Assembly (NCBI RefSeq): GCF_039545095.1
Contig: NZ_BAABRS010000002.1
Location: 558,001 to 622,000, forward strand
Direction of reading: 5' to 3'
DNA length: 64,000 nt
Origin: Fodinibius salicampi
GTDB lineage: Bacteria > Bacteroidota > Rhodothermia > Balneolales > Balneolaceae
Each line of letters opens with the position of its first letter. Within the stretch, counting starts at the first letter, position 1. The translations under genes were made by a program, and so were the position numbers. This document shows positions 19,657 to 26,621 of the stretch, piece after piece. The notes under the pieces are model-generated. The model had not been told where the DNA came from, searched no databases, and was given only the letters and a program-made list of their open reading frames with translations.

Positions 19657-19687
19657 GAACAAATATTCATAAGTGAACAAATGTTCA
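19657..19687. promoter_or_regulatory. Tandem dyads upstream of ECF sigma gene
   Basis: GAACAAATATTC (19657-19668) and TGAACAAATGTTCA (19674-19687, a perfect 6-bp palindrome with AA centre) are spaced 18 bp apart centre to centre, so both would face nearly the same side of the helix. They lie about 95-125 bp before the ECF sigma gene in a 399-bp region with no genes. A dimeric regulator binding in tandem is plausible; none is identified. Confidence 0.4.
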
Positions 19688-19713
19688 ATAAACGCTTTTT
19701 GAGAATTGTAGCT

Positions 19714-19733
19714 CAAGTAGATTGCCAGGGATA
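19714..19733 (+). promoter_or_regulatory. Conserved bipartite element, copy 1 (before ECF sigma gene)
   Basis: CAAGTAGA followed by TGCCAGGGATA, ending 47 bp before the ATG of the ECF sigma gene. A nearly identical arrangement ends 51 bp before the GH78 gene. The position suits a promoter, perhaps recognised by the ECF factor itself (autoregulation); this is inference from two copies. Confidence 0.5.
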
Positions 19734-19780
19734 GATTGTTCATTACAACTTGATTCACCTACTGAAAATGGGGATTTGAT

Positions 19781-20374
19781 ATGATTGGAGAAGTTACAAG
19801 ATCACTGTATAGTAGTAGCAAGAACAGAAGCGATTTAGAAGATTACTGGTATGGAATTCGGGAGGGCAATACCGAAGCATTATCCCATCTATATTGCGTT
19901 TCTTATTCCTGGCTTTTCAATTATGGCTATAAGATAATTCCAAGATCAGGCTTTGTTGAGGACGCTATACAGGAACTTTTTTTAATTCTTTGGAAGAAAA
20001 GAACGGATATAAATGAGGCCAAATCAGTCCGCTCTTATCTTTTTGCCTCTCTAAGGAGAATCATTTTTCGGCGGCTGGAAAAACAGAGGAATCGTACCCA
20101 AAGAAATCATGATTATAAGGACTACCAACTGCAAGAGGCCGGGAACATAGAAAAGATGATGATCCATCTTGAAGCTGGCCAAGAGCGCAAGGAGCAATTG
20201 AAAAATGCAATGCAATCGCTTAGTCAGCGCCAGAAGGAAGCCATCTCTCTCAAATATTTTGATGGCTTGTCAAATAAGGAAATTTCGCAGGTAATGAATA
20301 TTAACAGACAGAGTGTATATAACCATGTGTCAACTGCCATTAGTAAGATGCAGGAACAGGTACAGCTAAGGTAA
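19781..20374 (+). CDS. FecI-like ECF sigma factor at head of polysaccharide locus
   Basis: A 197-residue ECF sigma factor of the Bacteroidota FecI/RpoE-like type. Region 2 is seen in LYCVSYSWLFNYGYKI and AIQELFLILWKKR (residues about 40-75), and region 4 in LSQRQKEAISLKYFDGLSNK with EISQVMNINRQSVYNHVS as the -35-reading helix-turn-helix (about 145-190). It is followed, 410 bp downstream, by the GH78 rhamnosidase gene and the long CAZyme run. Such factors in Bacteroidota are normally held by a FecR-type anti-sigma and a TonB transducer; neither is next to it here. The start ATG gives standard length. Confidence 0.9.
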   Translation: MIGEVTRSLYSSSKNRSDLEDYWYGIREGNTEALSHLYCVSYSWLFNYGYKIIPRSGFVEDAIQELFLILWKKRTDINEAKSVRSYLFASLRRIIFRRLEKQRNRTQRNHDYKDYQLQEAGNIEKMMIHLEAGQERKEQLKNAMQSLSQRQKEAISLKYFDGLSNKEISQVMNINRQSVYNHVSTAISKMQEQVQLR

Positions 20375-20534
20375 ATCGATATATTTGAGAATGCGGTGTG
20401 AAAAGGAGAAATAAGATTTATTCATTTTTTTAGCAGTAGGATTACCGTCTGGCCTCCTCTTTATAAATAGAGTTGGGCTATAAAACTAGGCAGGAAGCAG
20501 TTTGATTGAGTTAAGATGATTTTAAAAGAAGATA

Positions 20535-20626
20535 CTATAACCCTATCCCCTTGGTTATAGGTTATATGCCAGGTGTTGCTCTTGTTGTGTGTCTGAGGGC
20601 AGCCCTGGCATTTTTTATTTTTTTTT
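20535..20626 (+). ncRNA. Double-hairpin element A, upstream of GH78 gene
   Basis: Two stems in a row. P1 is a perfect 8-bp stem, CTATAACC (20535-20542) with GGTTATAG (20553-20560) and a 10-base loop. A short GTTAT linker leads to P2, ATGCCAGG (20566-20573) with CCTGGCAT (20604-20611), continued inside by GTTGC/GCAGC pairs. The P2 loop holds CTTGTTGTGT. A long T-rich run (20611-20626, one A) follows, so P2 could end a transcript. It starts 160 bp after the sigma gene stop and ends 158 bp before GH78. A related element occurs at 26303. It may be the 3' end of the sigma transcript, a small RNA or a leader; the sequence does not decide. Confidence 0.5.
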
Positions 20627-20710
20627 GTAAAACTGGTGGGATTTGAGACAAGAATATTTTAAATATGGAAAAGATATACCATATATATTTTAATAACGGT
20701 ATAAATTATA

Positions 20711-20733
20711 CAAGTTAGAGTCTGCCAGGGATA
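20711..20733 (+). promoter_or_regulatory. Conserved bipartite element, copy 2 (before GH78 gene)
   Basis: CAAGTTAGA followed two bases later by CTGCCAGGGATA, ending 51 bp before the GH78 ATG. It repeats the element at 19714 (11 identical bases TGCCAGGGATA plus the CAAGT-AGA part). It lies downstream of hairpin A, so it probably defines the start of the CAZyme transcript. Confidence 0.5.
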
Positions 20734-20784
20734 CTTATTCTTCTGCAATTTTAATATTAAACATAATTCATAAACAGTTGGTGT

Positions 20785-23700
20785 ATGAAAAAATATTTAA
20801 TATTAATTCTCATAATTATAGTTGGAATTTCATCACCTGTTTGTTCTGCTGGTAATGATGGGGAATTAAGTGTTACAAATTTACAAACAGAATATTTTGA
20901 AAATCCTATTGGGATAGATCAAGCCAATCCACGGTTAGCCTGGAAGCTTAAGAATAGTGAGCGAAATACCTTGCAAGCTGCCTATCAAATCCAGGTAGCA
21001 AAAGGAGAAAATGACTTTTCCAGTGGAAATATCATCTGGGACACGGGTAGAGTTGAGTCTGAGTCCTCTATTCACAATGTATATGAGGGACCGGATCTTG
21101 AATCAGGCCAGCGGTATTACTGGAGGGTTCGGGTATGGAATCAAAATGATGGAGTATCAGAATGGAGTAATACCTCCTTTTGGGAAATGGGACTTTTAAA
21201 TACTGATGATTGGCAGTTTGATTGGATTGAGCCGGGATTAGATCAGGATTCCTCTGAACCTCAGCCTGTGCCCATGTTGCGGACGGAGTTTTCTGTTCCT
21301 AAAGCAATTAAAGAAGCCCGGGCCTATGTGACGGCTCACGGATTGTATGAGATGGAGATAAATGGTGAAAAAGTAGGCGATCAGGTCTTCACCCCGGGGT
21401 GGACAAGCTATAATAACCGGCTGCAGTATCAAACATATGATGTTACTGAATACTTACAGTCTGGCGATAATGCCATTGGAGTTATGCTGGGGGATGGATG
21501 GTATCGCGGTTATATCGGATTTAACAATCAGCGGAATTATTATGGAGAAAACCTTGCCTTATTAGCCCAGATAAAGATTACCTATGAGGATGGCACAACA
21601 GAAACTTTTGGTACTGATGATTCCTGGAAAGCCACTACGGGTCCCATATTAAAGTCGGATATCTATAATGGGGAGGCTTATGACGCCCGCCTTGAAAAGG
21701 AGGGATGGGCAAATCCCGGTTATGATGACCGTAATTGGATTGGGGTTCGTGTTGTTTCTGATTCTGAAAGTAAAGAACAACTCGTAGCACCTGAGGGTCC
21801 TCCCGTTCGCAAAATTCAGGAGTTACGTCCGGTTGAAATTCTGAGGACTCCCGAAGGAGATACCGTTGTGGATATGGGACAAAATATGGTTGGTTGGATA
21901 CGGTTGAAGGTGTCGGGATCAGCAGGTACGAAAGTAACTATGGAGCATGCCGAGGTGCTGGACAAAGACGGAAATTTTTATACTGAAAATCTTCGCGCTG
22001 CTAACCAAATTAATACCTACACATTAAAGGGTGAAGGCGAAGAAGTATGGGAGCCGAGATTTACGTTTCAGGGGTTTCGATATGTAAAAGTAGAAGGATA
22101 TCCGGGTGAACTTACCAAAGATGGCGTAACGGGTGTGGTTATTCATTCTGATATGGAGCCTACAGGGCATTTTGAAAGCTCTAATCCCCTAATAAATCAA
22201 TTACAGCATAATATTGTTTGGGGCCAAAAAGGTAATTTCCTGGATGTCCCCACAGATTGCCCGCAACGGGATGAACGATTAGGATGGACCGGCGATATTC
22301 AGGTTTTTGCCGGAACAGCCTGTTTAAATATGGATGCTGCCGGATTTTTAACCAAATGGCTGCGCGATTTAAAGGCCGACCAATTAAGTAATGGAAGTAT
22401 TCCACACGTGGTGCCCAACGTGCTGGGAGAGGATTGGGCTGGTGCTGCCGGCTGGGCTGATGCCGGTGTGATTGTTCCCTGGACAATGTATCAGTCCTAT
22501 GGCGATAAACGCATCCTGGAAACCCAGTATGAAAGCATGAAGGAATGGGTTGAGTTTATGAGAGAGGAAGCCCAAAGTGATGAGACTACCTATTTATGGG
22601 ACAATACTTTTACTTTTGGCGACTGGCTCTCCTTTAACAGTGATGCATCTGATTATCCAGGGGCCTATACCGATAAAGAATTAATTTCAACAGCCTATTT
22701 CGCCCGTTCTACGGATTTACTTCACCGTACGGCAGAAATTCTTGGTAACAATGAAGATGCTAAAGAATACGCAAATCTGTTGGAACAGGTTAAAAAAGCG
22801 TTCCAAAGAGAGTATATAACAGCGAGTGGTAGGGTAATGTCAAATACCCAGACTGCTTATTTATTAGCCCTGAAATTTGGACTTCTACCCGATAGTTTGG
22901 AGCAGGATGCAGTAGGGCATTTAGTCGAAGATATTAATGAACGCGGGCATCTTACGACCGGATTTTTAGGGACGCCACATTTGAATCCTATTCTCAGTGA
23001 ATACGGACATGACAAAGAGGCTTATAAATTACTGAACCGTAAAGAGTATCCCTCATGGCTTTATCCGGTAACAATAGATGCAACTACTATTTGGGAGCGT
23101 TGGGACGGCATAAAGCCGGACAGTAGTTTTCAAAATCCGGGAATGAACTCCTTTAACCATTATGCCTATGGTGCTATTGGCGAGTGGCTTCATAAAAATG
23201 TAGCTGGTATTAAAGCTGAAGCTCCAGGTTATAAAAAGATTACCATTGCACCACAAATAGGTGGAAATTTGACCCATGCACGAAGTCTTTTAAATACAAT
23301 GTATGGAAGGGTGGAATCGGATTGGACGATTGATGGAGACCAATTCTTTCATACCGTTACCATTCCTGCTAACACGCGAGCAACGGTCACTTTTCTCAAT
23401 ACAACGCCAGATAGTATTACTGAAGGAGGTAAGGATTTAACAGATACGGAAGGAATACACGGGATAGAAAAGAAAGGAGATAATGTTGAAGTAAAAATCG
23501 GGTCCGGTACTTATCACTTTATTTATGGCTGGCAACACCTGGAAAAGAAATCGGGAAATAGTGATACAAATAATAAAAGCGGTGAAGAAAAAGACTTAGC
23601 TATAGACCATAAGCTTGCCGCATTAATTGCCGATAAGGATGCCAGGCAGATATTAAATGAAGAGCTGCCAGAATTAATGGACTCTCCCTGGTTGAGTCAG

Positions 23701-23811
23701 GTAATGGGATATCCTCTTGAGCGAGCGGCGCAGAGTCTACCCGGGCAATTCAGTATATCAAACGAAAACCTGCAAGCTATAGATCAAATGCTGAGCAATT
23801 TAAACCAGTGA
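20785..23811 (+). CDS. Secreted alpha-L-rhamnosidase, GH78
   Basis: Removes terminal alpha-L-rhamnose by inversion. Signal peptide (ILILIIIVGISSPVCSAG), then an N-terminal Fn3-like and bacterial rhamnosidase-N domains (about residues 30-330, e.g. WRVRVWNQNDGVSEWS, AYVTAHGLYEMEINGEKVGD), a linker domain, and the (alpha/alpha)6 barrel. The general acid is in CPQRDERLGWTGD (E497) and the likely base in TIWERWDG (E771). After the C-terminal beta domain (IAPQIGG...) an 80-residue charged helical tail containing DKDARQILNEELPELMDSPW is added. First enzyme of the locus, preceded by hairpin A and the bipartite element. Confidence 0.95.
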   Translation: MKKYLILILIIIVGISSPVCSAGNDGELSVTNLQTEYFENPIGIDQANPRLAWKLKNSERNTLQAAYQIQVAKGENDFSSGNIIWDTGRVESESSIHNVYEGPDLESGQRYYWRVRVWNQNDGVSEWSNTSFWEMGLLNTDDWQFDWIEPGLDQDSSEPQPVPMLRTEFSVPKAIKEARAYVTAHGLYEMEINGEKVGDQVFTPGWTSYNNRLQYQTYDVTEYLQSGDNAIGVMLGDGWYRGYIGFNNQRNYYGENLALLAQIKITYEDGTTETFGTDDSWKATTGPILKSDIYNGEAYDARLEKEGWANPGYDDRNWIGVRVVSDSESKEQLVAPEGPPVRKIQELRPVEILRTPEGDTVVDMGQNMVGWIRLKVSGSAGTKVTMEHAEVLDKDGNFYTENLRAANQINTYTLKGEGEEVWEPRFTFQGFRYVKVEGYPGELTKDGVTGVVIHSDMEPTGHFESSNPLINQLQHNIVWGQKGNFLDVPTDCPQRDERLGWTGDIQVFAGTACLNMDAAGFLTKWLRDLKADQLSNGSIPHVVPNVLGEDWAGAAGWADAGVIVPWTMYQSYGDKRILETQYESMKEWVEFMREEAQSDETTYLWDNTFTFGDWLSFNSDASDYPGAYTDKELISTAYFARSTDLLHRTAEILGNNEDAKEYANLLEQVKKAFQREYITASGRVMSNTQTAYLLALKFGLLPDSLEQDAVGHLVEDINERGHLTTGFLGTPHLNPILSEYGHDKEAYKLLNRKEYPSWLYPVTIDATTIWERWDGIKPDSSFQNPGMNSFNHYAYGAIGEWLHKNVAGIKAEAPGYKKITIAPQIGGNLTHARSLLNTMYGRVESDWTIDGDQFFHTVTIPANTRATVTFLNTTPDSITEGGKDLTDTEGIHGIEKKGDNVEVKIGSGTYHFIYGWQHLEKKSGNSDTNNKSGEEKDLAIDHKLAALIADKDARQILNEELPELMDSPWLSQVMGYPLERAAQSLPGQFSISNENLQAIDQMLSNLNQ

Positions 23812-23821
23812 TTATGGATAA

Positions 23822-24001
23822 GAAAATATTTCTGCAAACAACAGCCGCCACCACCCGATCATTTATCCAAATACGGCAGATTTAAAAGGCCCCCAGCTGT
23901 TGATAAATAATGGGAAACCGACGCATCTTTTCCTGGCTACACAGGGAGGGAAATATAAAACCTCATCCGGCTTTGTGTTCAAGATTGAACAAAATGAATA
24001 G
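23822..24001 (+). pseudogene. C-terminal remnant of a secreted glycosidase-like gene
   Basis: An open stretch of 59 codons with no start codon, beginning just after an in-frame TAA. It reads like the end of a beta-propeller type carbohydrate enzyme: HHPIIYPNTADLKGPQLL followed by KPTHLFLATQGGKYKTSSG and FVFKIEQNE then stop. It uses a different frame from both neighbours and fills the gap between the GH78 gene and the next one. No upstream portion is present, so most of the gene has been deleted. The ATG at 23910 of the following gene would lie inside this fragment, another reason to reject that start. Family not identified. Confidence 0.65.
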
Positions 24002-24053
24002 CAGGAGAAAGAATTTCTTTTGCCACTCTATAAAAAAGATCAAATATAGGATT

Positions 24054-26237
24054 ATGAATATTACAAGTAAGAAAATAGTTTTTTTCATTAAACTGGGATT
24101 CCTTATTCCGGTTTTATCAATGTGTTTTATTTTGGGCCTCTGGAATACGGCAGGTGCCCAGGAATCCATTGACCGGCATGCGTTGGTTAACCGTCATAAT
24201 GTAGAAATTACTGAGTTTGATTCTTTGAACTCCCTCTCCGTTGGAAATGGAGAATTTGCTTTTACCGTGGGAGCTACTGGATTGCAATCTTTCCCAGAGT
24301 TCTATGAGAATGGAATGTCGTTGGGGACCCAATCTCAATGGGGCTGGCACAGCTTCCCTAATACCGGGAACTATACAATGGAAGATGTGGCTGAGTATTA
24401 CACCACTGATGATGGCCGGGAGGTACCCTATGCTACCCAACACGATACCGGAAGAGCAGCGGAGGCCACGCACTGGCTGAGAACTAATCCGCAGCGGCTT
24501 CATTTAGGAATTGTGGGACTAGTACTGCTTAAGGAAAATGGCGAAGAAGCAGCTATATCAGATATAAAAAATGTCGATCAGAAACTGAATCTGTGGACAG
24601 GTAAAATACACAGCCGATATACGGTTGATGGGGAGCCGGTAGAGGTGGAGCTATACGGGCATCAGGACAGGGATCAGATATCCGTACGTATTCATTCCCC
24701 GCTCATCGAAGAAGAACGCCTGAAGGTGAAATTTAGATTTCCCTATGGAAGTGACTGCCATGTATGTCCTGGGTATGATTGGAGTAAACCGGAAAAGCAT
24801 GAGACGCTGTTAACAAACAAATCTGAAAACAGGGTTTTTCTTCAGAGAAAACTGGATACAACGAGCTATGTAACTGATGTCAGTTGGGAAGCTAAGGCGC
24901 AAATAAATGAAGAGGAAAAGCATTTATTTCATTTGACGCCGGATGCGGGTGAAGATACTTTTGTATTCAGCGTATTATTTCGCCAAGAAAAATTTGAAGA
25001 GGCTCCGGATGGATTTGAGGCAACCCGCCAAAACAGCCAGCAGCAATGGGAGAAATTTTGGTCGGAAGGAGGAGCAATAGATTTCTCCGGTTCCACCGAT
25101 CCCAGGGCCAATGAGCTGGAGCGAAGGGTCGTACTGTCCCAATACCTAACGAAGATCCAGACGAGCGGTTCTCTTCCCCCGCAAGAGACCGGTTTAACCA
25201 TGAATAGCTGGTACGGAAAATTTCACTTAGAAATGCACTGGTGGCATGGGGTGCATTATTCTCTCTGGGATCGCACTCATTTACTGGAAAATAGTTTAGA
25301 TTGGTATAGCAAAGCAATGTCAGGGGCACGGAAAACCGCCCAGTGGCAGGGTTATGAGGGAGTACGGTGGCAGAAGATGACCGGTCCGGGCGGTAGGAAA
25401 AGTCCCTCGGGTGTAGGAGAGGTATTAGTTTGGCAGCAGCCTCATCCCATATATTTTGCAGAGGAGATTTATCGTCAAAATCCTACACAGAAAGTTTTAG
25501 ATGAATATAAGGAACGGGTCTTCGAGACTGCCGAATTTATGGCTTCTTTTGCAACCTACGATTCAACGGATGGCCATTACCATCTGACGCGTCCCATTAA
25601 ACCTGCCCAAGAACTGTTTGAAACGATGAATACGAAAAACCCTCCTTTTGAGCTCGCATATTGGCATTATGGACTCTCTGTTGCCCAAAAATGGAAAGAG
25701 CGATTAGACCTGCCGATCAATAAAAAATGGCAAGAAGTTGCGAATAACCTTGCCCCGTTGCCCAAAAAGGACAATTTATATCTTCCAAATGCCCTTACTC
25801 CGGATGCCTATACAAACGACAAATACCGTCATGACCATCCAATGGTGGTGGGAGCGTATGGACTAATTCCCTCGGCAGAATTAGTGGATGAGCAGATCAT
25901 GAAAAATACTTTCAATGAAATTGAAAACCATTGGATATGGGAAAGTACCTGGGGGTGGGATTATCCCATGATGGCAATGGCTGCCGCAAGGCTCAATATG
26001 CCGGAAAAAGCGGTGGACGCACTTTTTATGGATGTTCAAAAGAATACGTACTTAAAAAATGGCCATAATTATCAGGATGAACGTCTCAGACTTTATTTGC
26101 CGGGCAATGGCGGACTGCTAACGGCGGTGGCCATGATGGCGGCCGGATGGGAGGATGGTCCTGATATTGATACCCCTGGTTTCCCTGATAATGGGAAATG
26201 GGATATCAAGTGGGAAGGCCTGCGAAAAATGCAGTAA
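24054..26237 (+). CDS. Secreted (alpha/alpha)-barrel glycosidase-like protein, family not identified
   Basis: About 727 residues from the ATG at 24054, which gives a clean signal peptide (KIVFFIKLGFLIPVLSMCF, cut near AGAQ); the ATG 48 codons upstream would place a charged tail before the signal. An N-terminal beta-sandwich (up to about residue 300: SVGNGEFAFTVGATGLQSF) precedes a helical barrel with WWHGVHYSLWDRTHLLENS, RWQKMTGPGGRKSPSG, ESTWGWDYPMMAMAAARLN and LPGNGGLLTAVAMMAAGW. This layout resembles GH65/GH95-like six-hairpin enzymes, and a catalytic acid is probably among the conserved Glu/Asp of the barrel, but no family is assigned. It is co-oriented with the rhamnosidases, so a rhamnose- or uronate-linked substrate is likely. 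Confidence 0.6.
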   Translation: MNITSKKIVFFIKLGFLIPVLSMCFILGLWNTAGAQESIDRHALVNRHNVEITEFDSLNSLSVGNGEFAFTVGATGLQSFPEFYENGMSLGTQSQWGWHSFPNTGNYTMEDVAEYYTTDDGREVPYATQHDTGRAAEATHWLRTNPQRLHLGIVGLVLLKENGEEAAISDIKNVDQKLNLWTGKIHSRYTVDGEPVEVELYGHQDRDQISVRIHSPLIEEERLKVKFRFPYGSDCHVCPGYDWSKPEKHETLLTNKSENRVFLQRKLDTTSYVTDVSWEAKAQINEEEKHLFHLTPDAGEDTFVFSVLFRQEKFEEAPDGFEATRQNSQQQWEKFWSEGGAIDFSGSTDPRANELERRVVLSQYLTKIQTSGSLPPQETGLTMNSWYGKFHLEMHWWHGVHYSLWDRTHLLENSLDWYSKAMSGARKTAQWQGYEGVRWQKMTGPGGRKSPSGVGEVLVWQQPHPIYFAEEIYRQNPTQKVLDEYKERVFETAEFMASFATYDSTDGHYHLTRPIKPAQELFETMNTKNPPFELAYWHYGLSVAQKWKERLDLPINKKWQEVANNLAPLPKKDNLYLPNALTPDAYTNDKYRHDHPMVVGAYGLIPSAELVDEQIMKNTFNEIENHWIWESTWGWDYPMMAMAAARLNMPEKAVDALFMDVQKNTYLKNGHNYQDERLRLYLPGNGGLLTAVAMMAAGWEDGPDIDTPGFPDNGKWDIKWEGLRKMQ

Positions 26238-26302
26238 GTCTTCTTTCACTGGCAGTTTAGCTCCATTTTTTAATTTCTAAGAGACAGATAACTCGTTCAC
26301 AT

Positions 26303-26378
26303 CTTTTCCGTGGTGGGAAAGTTATATACCAGTTATGATCCTTGTTGAGTATAGACTGGACAGACCTGGTATTTATTT
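26303..26378 (+). ncRNA. Double-hairpin element B, relative of element A
   Basis: P1 is CTTTTCC (26303-26309) with GGGAAAG (26315-26321), 7 bp and a 5-base loop. The linker TTAT leads to P2, ATACCAG (26326-26332) with CTGGTAT (26366-26372), and the P2 loop contains CTTGTTGAGT. AT-rich ATTTATTT follows. Order, linker, P2 length and loop sequence match element A, while P1 bases are different but still pair, and one P2 pair changes from G-C to A-T. It lies 66 bp after the preceding stop and 244 bp before the CE12 start. Confidence 0.5.
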
Positions 26379-26477
26379 CTGATAGAACTTGTGATTAGAG
26401 TCTCAATAAAAAGGAGTATGTACAATATTTTGGATGTCTCTCAAAAAGATAGTTTCAGATAGCTAAATAAATACCAG

Positions 26478-26547
26478 TTTGCTACTTATAAAGTTGAGTA
26501 GCAAATAAGCACCTCATTCCTGATAGGAATACCCGGTATGGGGTGCT
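26478..26547 (+). ncRNA. Structured leader C before the CE12 esterase gene
   Basis: A perfect 9-bp stem, TTTGCTACT (26478-26486) with AGTAGCAAA (26497-26505), is followed two bases later by a nested hairpin: AGCACCTC (26508-26515) with GGGGTGCT (26540-26547), enclosing ATTCC/GGAAT (26516-26530) and a 9-base bulge ACCCGGTAT. No T-run follows, so this is not a terminator. Located 75 bp before the ATG at 26622, it could control translation or mRNA stability. Confidence 0.45.
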
Positions 26548-26621
26548 GTTATGTGGTGAACTCAGGATCTAATGTGTATATAGTTTTTAAATGAACTTTA
26601 ACGTTACAGTTGATAACATTT

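Noticed and set aside
23910-24053. N-terminal extension of the glycosidase-like protein from the ATG at 23910
   Set aside because: It would put 48 charged residues before a clear signal peptide and overlaps the gene remnant at 23822-24001; the ATG at 24054 is the better start.
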